From positions 1 through 36,945 of the forward strand of contig NZ_JACHBD010000026.1 in assembly GCF_014200175.1 (NCBI RefSeq): 36,945 bases of DNA. The letters are read 5' to 3'. This DNA is from Rhizobium lentis. GTDB lineage: Bacteria; Pseudomonadota; Alphaproteobacteria; Rhizobiales; Rhizobiaceae. Shown piece by piece: positions 23,484-31,315 of the stretch (within the stretch, counting starts at the first letter, position 1; the number at the start of each line of letters is the position of its first letter). Made by a program: the position numbers and the translations under genes. Below the pieces are notes generated by a model that did not search any database, was not told the DNA's origin, and saw only the letters and a program-made list of their open reading frames with translations.

Positions 23484-24661
23484 CACCAACCTCCGAAGCG
23501 TGGCCAGCGGGCATCAACGACGTGCGACTGACCTTGGACAAGATGATAGGCTTGGTGCTGCGCCGCCGTCGCACAGGCATGGTTCGGCAGGATCCGCACG
23601 CGGTCTCCGACCCTCAGATCGGGAAGGCGAGCGTCCGACCCGGGCCGGACGGCGATAATGCCATGCTCCTGGTTGGCATCGGCAACGATGATGTCACGAT
23701 AGATGTCGCCTTGGATGTTACAGACGAGGCCATATCCGTGGTCGACGGCTTGCTTGCTCGTGCCACGATCCCGCGACAGCGACATCCATCCCGCATCGGT
23801 TATGATCCAGCCTTTTTCCCGCTGATGCCCGATCACCGTTGCAAGAACGCTGAGCGCAATGTCGTCGACCTGGCAGACTCCGATCCCCGCCATCACGAGA
23901 TCGAAGAACACGAATACGCCTGCACGGACTTCGGTCACTCCAGTAAGATCCTGCGCGTGATGGGCCGTCGGCGTCGAACCTACGCTGACGACGGGGCAGG
24001 GCAGCCCGGCACCGCGCAGAAGTTGCGCCGCTCCCACAACGGCCGCTCGCTCGGCTTCCGCATAGCGCTGCTGTGCCTCGGGCCCCCCACCCTTGTAGCT
24101 GTCGCCGGCATGAGTCAGAACGCCACGCAACTCCGCACCTGCCGCCAGCGCCTGCCCGATCTCCAGCAACTGGGCGTGATTGGCGGGCACAACACCCGAG
24201 CGGTGGCCGTCGCAATCGATCTCGATCATGGCTGGGATCCGCATTCCGGACTTTCTGGATGCCTCGGCAACCGCAAGCGCCTGCTCAACGGTATCCAGTA
24301 TGACTACGAGGTCGACGCCCTTGGCGCGCAGTTCGACGACGCGCGCGAGCTTTGCCGGGGCGATGCCGACCGCATAGATCATGTCGCGAAGACCATGGTT
24401 CGCGAATTGCTCAGCTTCCTTCAGCGTGGAGATTGTCGCAGGCCCTTCAGGGGCAATCATGACCCGCCGCGCGACGTCAATCGACTTTGCCGTCTTCAGA
24501 TGCGGTCGTAGCGACACGCCCAGACCATCGAGCCGGTTCCTAAGCCGCGTGATATTTCGGTCCATCCGGTCCGCATCCAGAACCAGGCAGGGCGTTTCTA
24601 ACGCCTCAAGAGTAGTCGCGGCCGCCAAGCGTACGGAGGGGTCGAACGTCGCTAGATCCAT
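23483..24661 (-). CDS. D-serine dehydratase/D-threonine aldolase-family PLP enzyme (DSD1-like)
   Basis: A 392-residue fold-type III PLP enzyme with an alanine-racemase-like barrel. The PLP lysine is K56 in 'RPHLKTAKS', and the C-terminal metal site reads 'PNHACAT' (H361, C363). In this family a His-x-Cys pair is the zinc site of D-serine dehydratase, whereas D-threonine aldolase and beta-hydroxyaspartate aldolase use His-x-Asp; this favours dehydration of a D-hydroxy-amino acid to a 2-oxo acid plus ammonia (inference). The start at 24661 has GGAG upstream; a TTG at 24676 is less likely. It is translationally coupled to ridA, whose product would clear the enamine intermediate. Confidence 0.85.
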   Translation of the reverse strand: MDLATFDPSVRLAAATTLEALETPCLVLDADRMDRNITRLRNRLDGLGVSLRPHLKTAKSIDVARRVMIAPEGPATISTLKEAEQFANHGLRDMIYAVGIAPAKLARVVELRAKGVDLVVILDTVEQALAVAEASRKSGMRIPAMIEIDCDGHRSGVVPANHAQLLEIGQALAAGAELRGVLTHAGDSYKGGGPEAQQRYAEAERAAVVGAAQLLRGAGLPCPVVSVGSTPTAHHAQDLTGVTEVRAGVFVFFDLVMAGIGVCQVDDIALSVLATVIGHQREKGWIITDAGWMSLSRDRGTSKQAVDHGYGLVCNIQGDIYRDIIVADANQEHGIIAVRPGSDARLPDLRVGDRVRILPNHACATAAQHQAYHLVQGQSHVVDARWPRFGGW

Positions 24662-24739
24662 GTGTCTGGTCTCCAAACTCGAAATTCACCTTGTCGCCAA
24701 TCCGTAAAGATAGCAATTAATGGTCGGTGAAGGTTCGAT

Positions 24740-25468
24740 TTAGTTGGATATTAACGCTGACCGTGCGACATCACCCGCATCAGCCTGAATTCGCTTGAGC
24801 ACGTCGATTTCCGTCTCGATCTCCATCCGCAGATTGGAACTGCCGGAAAATGCGCCGTTGAAAGCAGCGGTTCCGATGGTAAACCCTGCCGCGCCAGATC
24901 GTACCACGGCCGCCATTCTTTCCGGGCTGTCGATCGAGCCGGCAACCACCACGGGCTTGCCGATAGCCCTACATACGCGCGTTATCAGCGACTCGACATC
25001 GCCGTCGAAGCGATAAGCGAGCAGATCGAGACCGCTGACACCCTCGATCGCCGTCAACTGCCGGGCACTGTCGACGATCGTTTCGATCGTCCCTTCGAGC
25101 TTGCTCGGATGGCCGACGATCTTGCCAGGGAACGGATAGTACCGGATGTTCTTCCCGGCGATGACCGGCAGAACGACGTTCGGCCGGGTTCCACCCATCA
25201 GGATGTCGACGCCAAGGTCCACCGCGGCTTGCGCGGATCGTCGCTCGCTCTCCTCGTCAAGGCTTACAACCTCGAGATAGAGACTCGCACCCGCCGCTTT
25301 GACTGCTGAAGCGAGGACCAGAAGTTTATCGAACGGCAATCCAATATCCTTGAACCCCACATGCTTGATGCCGGCGGCAAGCACATCTTTGAGGCGCTCG
25401 GCCGCGTCGGCAACGGTGCGATCCTGATTGGTGAGCATAAAAATGAAGATGGGAGAATTTTGGGGCAT
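24740..25468 (-). CDS. Unassigned (beta/alpha)-barrel-like protein in D-threonate operon
   Basis: A 242-residue soluble protein I cannot assign to a named family. The layout of alternating strands and helices, with 'VVVAGSIDSPERMAAVV' and 'GAAGFTIGTAAFNG' near the end, resembles the phosphate-binding half of HisA/TrpF/NanE-like TIM barrels. 'KHVGFKDIGLP' and 'VDILMGGTRP' are other conserved-looking strand ends. This suggests an isomerase, epimerase or aldolase acting on a phosphorylated compound (inference). The ATG at 25468 has AGGAG eight bases upstream, and it starts 11 bases after the pdxA2 stop, so it is co-transcribed with the threonate kinase and dehydrogenase genes. Confidence 0.7.
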   Translation of the reverse strand: MPQNSPIFIFMLTNQDRTVADAAERLKDVLAAGIKHVGFKDIGLPFDKLLVLASAVKAAGASLYLEVVSLDEESERRSAQAAVDLGVDILMGGTRPNVVLPVIAGKNIRYYPFPGKIVGHPSKLEGTIETIVDSARQLTAIEGVSGLDLLAYRFDGDVESLITRVCRAIGKPVVVAGSIDSPERMAAVVRSGAAGFTIGTAAFNGAFSGSSNLRMEIETEIDVLKRIQADAGDVARSALISN

Positions 25469-25479
25469 CGAAAGCACTC

Positions 25480-26454
25480 CTAGAATGCGTTGAGAAGCAG
25501 CGCCTGATCGAAGGCGTAGCGAAGAGAGGAATGATCGGCCTTACCCTGGCCGGCGATGTCGAATGCCGTACCGTGATCGACGCTCGTACGGATGAAAGGC
25601 AAACCGATAGTGACGTTGACGCTGTTGTCGATACCGAGATACTTGACCGGGATGAGGCCCTGATCGTGATATTGCGCGACGACGATATCGAACTCCCCCC
25701 TGCGAGCGCGCATGAAAATCGTGTCTCCGGGCCAGGGACCGGACGCGTCTATTCCGACGTCCTGAGCCCGGCTGATTGCGGGCGCGATGATGTCCAGATC
25801 TTCGCGTCCGAACATACCATTTTCACCGGCATGGGGATTGAGGCCGGCCACCGCAACGCGCGGAGACGCAATCCCATAAGCCTTACCTGCCCGGTGCGCC
25901 AATTCGATCGTTCGGAAAACTGAATCCTCTGTCACGAGGTCGATGGCATCGCGCAATGATACGTGGATCGTGACCAGAATGACGCGCAGTTCGTCGTTCG
26001 CGAGCATCATTGCAAACTTGTCGGTCCCCGTCCGCTCAGCAAGGATTTCCGTATGGCCGGGATAATGGAGCCCACCTTGCTTCATCGCCTCCTTGTTGAT
26101 CGGGGCGGTGACGATTGCTCCGATGTTTCCTGCCAGCGCTTCGTCGATCGCCCGTGCGACATAGTCGTAGCTGGCACGCCCGGCCCGAGCGTCCACCTGA
26201 CCGATGGGCAAATCGTCCGGCAGATGCGAGACGTTGAGAACGGCTATGAGTCCGCTGTCTGGCAGAGCGTTATCGACTGACGCGATGGGCTGCACCTGCA
26301 GGGCAAGATTAAGGGCCCGGACCGCTCGCTCCATTACCTTGGCGTCACCGATCACTACTGCTTGTTCCGGCAGCCCATCCGCGAAAACACGGGCGATAAT
26401 TTCCGGGCCGATCCCGCAGGGATCGCCCATGGTTATTCCAATAGGCTTCTTCAT
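25480..26454 (-). CDS. pdxA2: PdxA2-type 4-phospho-D-threonate dehydrogenase
   Basis: A 324-residue PdxA-family NAD-dependent, metal-requiring dehydrogenase. Motifs: 'ITMGDPCGIGPEI' at the N-terminus, 'TAPINKEAMKQGG', 'PGHTEIL' (metal histidine), 'AGLNPHAGENGMFG' and 'QYHDQGLIPVKY'. PdxA itself makes pyridoxal precursor from 4-phosphohydroxythreonine; the PdxA2 branch oxidises 4-phospho-D-threonate (or erythronate), which decarboxylates to dihydroxyacetone phosphate. The adjacent four-carbon acid kinase gene (ATGA overlap) supports PdxA2 rather than vitamin B6 synthesis. GGAG precedes the ATG. Confidence 0.9.
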   Translation of the reverse strand: MKKPIGITMGDPCGIGPEIIARVFADGLPEQAVVIGDAKVMERAVRALNLALQVQPIASVDNALPDSGLIAVLNVSHLPDDLPIGQVDARAGRASYDYVARAIDEALAGNIGAIVTAPINKEAMKQGGLHYPGHTEILAERTGTDKFAMMLANDELRVILVTIHVSLRDAIDLVTEDSVFRTIELAHRAGKAYGIASPRVAVAGLNPHAGENGMFGREDLDIIAPAISRAQDVGIDASGPWPGDTIFMRARRGEFDIVVAQYHDQGLIPVKYLGIDNSVNVTIGLPFIRTSVDHGTAFDIAGQGKADHSSLRYAFDQALLLNAF

Positions 26455-27662
26455 TTCTTATCTCCAAGCCAGAGGCCCCGAAGCAACTCGGCTGATTTCA
26501 CCAGGATACGCGGCGAACCGAAGCCGCCCGCCTTTGTGATTATGTGAATGGGATGCGGTCCCGTGGTGCGGCCGACCGGAATTCCAGGCTCGACCTCGCT
26601 CAGGAGTTCAAGTGAACTGATCTCAAGTTCGCTCAACACGCATTCGGCAGTGTCACCGCCCGTGAGGAAAAGCCCGGTAACGGGGTGACTCCCCATTACT
26701 GCCCGCACAGCCTGGCCAAGAGCGGTTGCGATGGCCCGAGGATTGGCTGACGCACTTCCTTCTGAGGTGGTTAGAATAATGTCGCCGCCGGATCCAAATC
26801 GGCTGTACTCCGCAGCGGCTCGTTCGGCAGCGAGAGCGGGGGAGCGAGACGCCACCTCCGAGTTGATGATGATCTGCCGGGCGTTGCCGGTGCTTATCAG
26901 TGTTGAGCATTGCTCGCGGCTCTGCGGATTCACGCTGCCGATGACAAAGAGATTGACAGATGTCGTGACCGTGGACGGTGCGATTTCACCACCCCGGCCT
27001 ACATAATCCGCCAGCGCGATCGCCAGGCCCGGAGATCCACACCACAGGATGGACTTTGGATCGGCCGCCGATTTCACCAGCAGTGCCAAGTCTTCTTGCA
27101 TAGTCGCATCGGCGATCAGCAACTTTCTGCCATCGGCGACAAGTTCACCGGATCTCAATGCCCGCAGGTCCGCAAGCGTGACATAACCCACTTCTGCCTC
27201 GGGGATGTCTCGAAAAAGGGAGCGAAGATGGGAGTCCGTTATGGGGTGTAGCGGGTCCTTGGCGAATTCGGTTTGCTCCAACGGCACGCCACGAAGAAGC
27301 TGCCGCCCGCCTTCAGTGGTTCTTCCACCGGCGGGGAAAGCCGGAGCGACGATTGCGATCGCCCGACCGGAAGCCGCGAGCGCGGCAGTTATCTCAACTC
27401 CAACGTGGCCGCGAATGGTGGAATCAACGGTATTGTAAAGGATATCCGCGTACGCAAGGCTTCTCGCCGCCGTCCTCGCCCGATCGGCAGCGTCTTCAGC
27501 CGATGCGGTGCGGCTTGCCTTGTTCACCGATATGATCGACACGTTTTCCGGTGACGTCTGCCGGTAGTCGGTGAAAACCAGGCATCTGTGCCCCATGCTC
27601 ACGAATGGCCCAGCGCCATCCGTTGCACTCGTGAGATCATCAGCTAGGATTCCTACTTTCAA
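26451..27662 (-). CDS. dtnK: Four-carbon acid sugar kinase (DUF1537), D-threonate kinase-like
   Basis: A 403-residue DUF1537 kinase. The N-terminal 'GILADDLTSATD' carries the substrate-binding aspartates, and the C-terminal 'GLFLTGGDTAECVL' and 'GPHPIHIITKAGGFG' form the nucleotide site. Known members phosphorylate D-threonate, D-erythronate or L-threonate at O4. The PdxA2 partner, rather than an OtnC/OtnI pair, points to D-threonate (family knowledge). The start codon appears to be TTG (27660-27662) with AGGA eight bases upstream. It is the first gene of a probable six-gene operon down to 21716 and diverges from a LysR gene. Confidence 0.9.
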   Translation of the reverse strand: MKVGILADDLTSATDGAGPFVSMGHRCLVFTDYRQTSPENVSIISVNKASRTASAEDAADRARTAARSLAYADILYNTVDSTIRGHVGVEITAALAASGRAIAIVAPAFPAGGRTTEGGRQLLRGVPLEQTEFAKDPLHPITDSHLRSLFRDIPEAEVGYVTLADLRALRSGELVADGRKLLIADATMQEDLALLVKSAADPKSILWCGSPGLAIALADYVGRGGEIAPSTVTTSVNLFVIGSVNPQSREQCSTLISTGNARQIIINSEVASRSPALAAERAAAEYSRFGSGGDIILTTSEGSASANPRAIATALGQAVRAVMGSHPVTGLFLTGGDTAECVLSELEISSLELLSEVEPGIPVGRTTGPHPIHIITKAGGFGSPRILVKSAELLRGLWLGDKK

Positions 27663-27734
27663 GGTCGCAGTCCTGTCGGCATTCGCTGTAACGACGAGGA
27701 TACTAGCGCTATTGCCTTTGGCGGAAAAACGATC

Positions 27735-27749
27735 AATTCTGACAGAATT
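27735..27749. promoter_or_regulatory. Palindromic candidate LysR operator
   Basis: AATTCTG-A-CAGAATT is a perfect 7-base inverted repeat with a one-base centre, lying in the 108-base gap between the divergent dtnK and lysR starts and 21 bases before the lysR ATG. It is the most symmetrical sequence in the gap and a natural site for the LysR protein to control both itself and the D-threonate operon (inference). Confidence 0.5.
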
Positions 27750-27770
27750 CAGTCACTTTAGCTCACAGAT

Positions 27771-28640
27771 ATGGCCCCACGATTCCCCTCTTTGTCCGCG
27801 CTCAGAGCCTTTGAAGCTGCCGCACGTCATTTGAATTTCGGGCGTGCCGGCAATGAACTGTTTGTCACGCACAGCGCCGTCAGCAAGCAAATCCGCTTGC
27901 TCGAGGAAGAGCTTGGCGTAACCCTTTTTGAAAGAAGAAACAGAGCCGTTTTCCTCACCGCAGCGGGGCGACGCCTGCTTGGCACGATGAGTGAGGTGTT
28001 CCGCCAGATCAGCGATTGCTGCGACGAAATTAAGCGTGGAGGTTCGGCACCGCTGGTGGTCTCATGTGAACCGACCTTTACGCAGCGCTGGCTGATCCCG
28101 CGCCTTCCGCAATTCAATGCACTTCATCCTGACATCGAAGTTCACGTACTGGCCGCTGGCGGTCCTGTGAGCTTCGACAGAAGTCACATCGATTTGGCAC
28201 TACGGAGGAGCGATTTTAGCTGGTCGCCGGAGCTCTTTGTGGAAACGGTGGTCGAAGAACGTGTCGGACCAGTATGTGCGCCGCGCCTGCTGGTTGCCGG
28301 CGGAGATGACATCCTCTCCTTGCCTCGAATTCATTCGGCAACGCGTAGAGATGCATGGGCTAGGTATCTGGCGGACAACCGGATCGGAGATCCAAATCCA
28401 CCCGGTAGTCACGTGTTCGAACATTTCTATCTGAGCATCGAGGCTGCAATCGCTGGATTAGGCGCCGCGATCGGCCCCGAGCCGTTGGTAGCCGACGCTG
28501 TCGAAAGCGGGCAACTCGTGGCGCCCCGAGGATTCTCCAGCAACGGCTATAGTTACATCCTCTTGAGCCGCCTTGCTTTTGAGGGGGATGCCAGAAAGCG
28601 AGACTTCCTAACGTGGCTACGGGGGCAGTTTGGCTCCTGA
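27771..28640 (+). CDS. LysR-family regulator, GcvA-like
   Basis: A 289-residue LysR-type regulator. The N-terminal winged helix-turn-helix (about 5-62) includes 'LSALRAFEAAARHLNFGRAG' and 'THSAVSKQIRLLEEELG', as in GcvA/AmpR-type members; the C-terminal periplasmic-binding-like effector domain ends in 'TWLRGQFGS'. LysR proteins typically activate a divergent operon on binding a pathway metabolite. Its divergence from dtnK across 108 bases, with a palindrome between them, indicates control of the D-threonate/D-amino-acid operon. The ribosome site is weak. Confidence 0.92.
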   Translation: MAPRFPSLSALRAFEAAARHLNFGRAGNELFVTHSAVSKQIRLLEEELGVTLFERRNRAVFLTAAGRRLLGTMSEVFRQISDCCDEIKRGGSAPLVVSCEPTFTQRWLIPRLPQFNALHPDIEVHVLAAGGPVSFDRSHIDLALRRSDFSWSPELFVETVVEERVGPVCAPRLLVAGGDDILSLPRIHSATRRDAWARYLADNRIGDPNPPGSHVFEHFYLSIEAAIAGLGAAIGPEPLVADAVESGQLVAPRGFSSNGYSYILLSRLAFEGDARKRDFLTWLRGQFGS

Positions 28641-28737
28641 AGCGAGCGGTTCGACCGGCACCCTCCGCTTCGTCTGATTGTCGAGAGGATTAGATCAAGA
28701 TAGCAGGCAATCGATACCAATCGCTCAGATCGCGTTC

Positions 28738-29406
28738 TCAGATGCTCGGTCCGAGTATGTTAGTTCTGGCGTCAATGATGTGGTCGTACATGTTTCGCTC
28801 AGCCTCTCTGCTGTCGCGATCCTTGATTGCGTCGAGGATCGCCTGATGGCTGACGATATAGGCCGTCATGCGCTCAGAGGTCAGCGATTGTTCCTTCATT
28901 TTCCCCCAAAGATTTCCGGCGCGCACAGCGTGAATGCCTTCATAGAGCGAGGCAAGAAGACCATTGCGCGCGGCTTGGACGATGATACGGTGAAAAACAG
29001 CGTCCCATTTCTCGAATTCGCCAAGAGATTCCGACGCGTTGCCTCGAGCGATTGATTTCTGCATTTCTTCGACTTCCTGCCTGGTCGCTCGTAACGCTGC
29101 CAGCGCGGCGATCTTGGGCTCTATGATCAGCCTCGCCTCGAAAACTTCCGCCGGATAGGTGCGCAATGTGTTTCCTTCATTGCTGGACGGTGGTCGGAGG
29201 GCGCTGGAGCTTACGCCGCTGCCGGCGATAAAAGTCCCTCTGCCAACATGCCTGATAAGGCGGCCTTCCTTCTCTAACGAGCTTAGCATCCTTCTCAGGG
29301 CGGTACGCGGCAGCCCGAGCTTCAACGCCAGGTCACGCTCGGGAGGCAGTCGATCCCCAGGTTCCAGACCTTCCGCCTCAATGAAATCCTTCAACACGAC
29401 GCTCAT
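28738..29406 (-). CDS. FadR-type GntR-family regulator (FCD)
   Basis: A 222-residue regulator. The helix-turn-helix (about 1-65) includes 'PGDRLPPERDLALKLGLPRTALRRML' split around the recognition helix and the wing 'RHVGRGTFI'. The FCD effector domain shows 'FEARLIIEPKIAALAA', 'WDAVFHRIIVQAA' and 'SHQAILDAIKDRD' with the metal-binding D/H residues. GGAGGG precedes the ATG. It diverges from the ABC transporter operon, and an ACCAAT-rich promoter element lies just upstream of it. Because an almost identical element precedes the semialdehyde dehydrogenase at 2881, this protein is the prime candidate to regulate both (inference). It ends 97 bases from the convergent lysR gene. Confidence 0.92.
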   Translation of the reverse strand: MSVVLKDFIEAEGLEPGDRLPPERDLALKLGLPRTALRRMLSSLEKEGRLIRHVGRGTFIAGSGVSSSALRPPSSNEGNTLRTYPAEVFEARLIIEPKIAALAALRATRQEVEEMQKSIARGNASESLGEFEKWDAVFHRIIVQAARNGLLASLYEGIHAVRAGNLWGKMKEQSLTSERMTAYIVSHQAILDAIKDRDSREAERNMYDHIIDARTNILGPSI

Positions 29407-29432
29407 GTGCCCTCCGATAAAAATTTTGCGAA

Positions 29433-29513
29433 ACCAATTTGATCTATATTGACACCAATGGCAAGACCAATCTTATATTAATCGCAGAACCAACGCCGAT
29501 TGGTAGCGAATGG
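29433..29513 (+). promoter_or_regulatory. Promoter with repeated ACCAAT operator boxes, copy B
   Basis: TTGACA (29449-29454), a 17-base spacer and CTTATA (29472-29477) give a sigma-70-type promoter for the ABC transporter operon. ACCAAT occurs at 29433, 29454 and 29466, and ATTGGT at 29499. The first 27 bases are identical to 2805-2831 and the 16 bases 29498-29513 to 2869-2884, with the same spacing within a base. The first box is 27 bases from the divergent FadR-type start codon, so the regulator may also control itself. Confidence 0.8.
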
Positions 29514-29557
29514 CGCTGAAGTCCAGGAACATGCGGTGCACCGCTCGAGAGTTATGA
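29510..29557 (+). other. Possible 15-codon leader frame in the transporter 5' untranslated region
   Basis: The ATG at 29510 sits at exactly the position that corresponds to the ATG of the aldehyde dehydrogenase in the other copy of the promoter element. Here it opens only 15 codons (MALKSRNMRCTAREL) before TGA. No ribosome site is evident. It may be a relic of the shared element or simply chance; translation is not shown. Confidence 0.25.
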
Positions 29558-29622
29558 GCAGCACCCATAAGCAGCGACAAAAACATCAATCAAGAAGCTG
29601 CTTAGACAAGGGAGATATAGCT

Positions 29623-31266
29623 ATGGCCGTAACGACTGAGGCTGTTACAGCAGATGAGACAGCGCTTTCGGTGCGCGCCCTGACAGTCGACCTGCCGAAA
29701 GGCATGGAACGGGCTCATGCCGTCGAAAATGTTTCGTTTGAGCTCAAGCGTGGTCAGATCCTTTGCATTATCGGCGAGTCCGGGTCGGGAAAATCGGTAA
29801 CGGCGAACACGATCATGGGACTCTTGCCTAAGGTCATTCCAGTCTCGTCGGGCGCGATCACGCTTGACGGAACGACCCTTGTCGGCGCGCCGGCAAAAAA
29901 GCTGCGCCAGCTGCGCGGCCGTGTCGTCTCGATGATCTTTCAGGATCCGCTTTCGGCGCTGAACCCGCTGATGACGCTCGGCGAACAGGTCACCGAGGTG
30001 ATGGCGGCCCATGGAGTGGGTACGAAAGCCTCGCGGCGCGAGCGCGCCCTCCAGTTGCTGACCGAAGTCGGCCTGCCCGACCCTGAACTCATGTACCACC
30101 AGTACCCGTTCCGGCTTTCTGGTGGTCAGCGCCAGCGCGTTATGATCGCGATGGCGCTCGCCCTCGAGCCGACCGTTTTGATCGCAGACGAACCAACGAC
30201 AGCCCTTGACGTCACCACCCAGGCGCAGATCCTGAAGCTCATCCGAGACATTCAGCGTCGTAAGGATATGAGCGTTATGTTCATCACCCACGACTTTGGC
30301 GTTGTGGCTGAGATCGCCGATAGCGTCGTTGTTATGGAGAAAGGACGGATCGTCGAGCAGGGCAGCGCCGATCAGGTTCTCAAATCCCCCAGACATCCCT
30401 ATACCCAGCGCCTGAGCGCGGCTGTTCCGCGCCTCACGGGCGAAGACAGAAAGCTCGATGCGCCGGCGAGCGACGAGACCATCCTGACGGTCCATGGACT
30501 GTGCAAGACCTACCGCAGCGGCAGCGCCCTGTTCGGCAGCCAGCGTGTCGTGCCTGCGGTGAAGGACGCGTCATTCACGTTGTCGGCGGGCCGCACCCTC
30601 GGCATCGTCGGGGAAAGCGGTTCCGGAAAATCGTCGCTGGGACGGCTCCTGATCAAGCTTCAGGACAGCGACAGCGGTCAGATCCTGTTTGAGGGAAAGG
30701 ACATCGTCAAACTCTCAGAATCCGAGTTTCGGCCGCTGCGCCCTCGAATTCAGATGATTTTCCAGGATCCTTTCGCCTCACTCAATCCACGCTCCACGAT
30801 CGGTCAGATCCTGACCGTCGGGCCCGTCGCGCATGGTATGCCTTACGCACAGGCGCGCGAAGAGGCCCGAGCTTTGCTCTCCCACGTCGGTCTCGATGCC
30901 GGTGCCTTCGGCCGCTACCCTCACGAGTTCTCGGGTGGGCAGCGCCAGCGCATCGGCATTGCTCGGGCGCTGATGTTCAAGCCGAAGCTGCTGATTGCGG
31001 ACGAGGCGGTCTCCGCGCTTGATGTGTCGATCCAGGCCCAGATCCTCAAGCTGCTTGATCAAATCCAGCGCGAAACCGGCGTCTCAATGATCTTCATTAC
31101 CCATGATCTTCGTGTTGCCAGCCAGATCTGCGATGAAATTGCAGTCATGCAGAAGGGCCGGGTCGTCGAACGCGGCCCGCCGTCTCAGATCTTCCTGAAG
31201 CCGCAATCGAACTACACGCGCGAGCTTGTTGCTGCAATTCCGGGAGAAAGCCGAAGAGACAGCTGA
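29623..31266 (+). CDS. Double-ATPase subunit of a dipeptide/opine-type ABC transporter
   Basis: A 547-residue protein with two complete ABC ATPase domains (DppD-like then DppF-like), as in GsiA/YejF. Walker A 'GESGSGKS' occurs in both halves (51-58 and again in the second), with signatures 'LSGGQRQRV' and 'FSGGQRQRIG' and Walker B 'LIADEPTTALD' / 'LIADEAVSALD'; the second has A-V where E-P-T is usual. The segment after each ATPase ('HPYTQRLSAAVP', 'NYTRELVAAIPG') is the oligopeptide-transporter C-terminal motif. GGGAG precedes the ATG at 29623; the upstream frame from 29500 is not used because it lies in the promoter region. It energises the two permeases encoded downstream. Confidence 0.93.
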   Translation: MAVTTEAVTADETALSVRALTVDLPKGMERAHAVENVSFELKRGQILCIIGESGSGKSVTANTIMGLLPKVIPVSSGAITLDGTTLVGAPAKKLRQLRGRVVSMIFQDPLSALNPLMTLGEQVTEVMAAHGVGTKASRRERALQLLTEVGLPDPELMYHQYPFRLSGGQRQRVMIAMALALEPTVLIADEPTTALDVTTQAQILKLIRDIQRRKDMSVMFITHDFGVVAEIADSVVVMEKGRIVEQGSADQVLKSPRHPYTQRLSAAVPRLTGEDRKLDAPASDETILTVHGLCKTYRSGSALFGSQRVVPAVKDASFTLSAGRTLGIVGESGSGKSSLGRLLIKLQDSDSGQILFEGKDIVKLSESEFRPLRPRIQMIFQDPFASLNPRSTIGQILTVGPVAHGMPYAQAREEARALLSHVGLDAGAFGRYPHEFSGGQRQRIGIARALMFKPKLLIADEAVSALDVSIQAQILKLLDQIQRETGVSMIFITHDLRVASQICDEIAVMQKGRVVERGPPSQIFLKPQSNYTRELVAAIPGESRRDS

Positions 31267-31315
31267 GATCAACTGCCGGCAGCAGCTTCCTAATGAGCAA
31301 AAGAGAGGGAATAAA

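Noticed and set aside
23468..24511. Plus-strand frame of 347 residues opposite the DSD1-like gene
   Set aside because: Shadow of a well-supported PLP enzyme on the minus strand.
14755..24661. A complete beta-hydroxyaspartate cycle (dehydratase, reductase and aldolase homologues are all in the window)
   Set aside because: The aldolase-family protein is in a different operon 7 kb away and has a His-x-Cys rather than His-x-Asp metal site, and no BhcA-type aminotransferase (fold I, alanine-glyoxylate type) is present.
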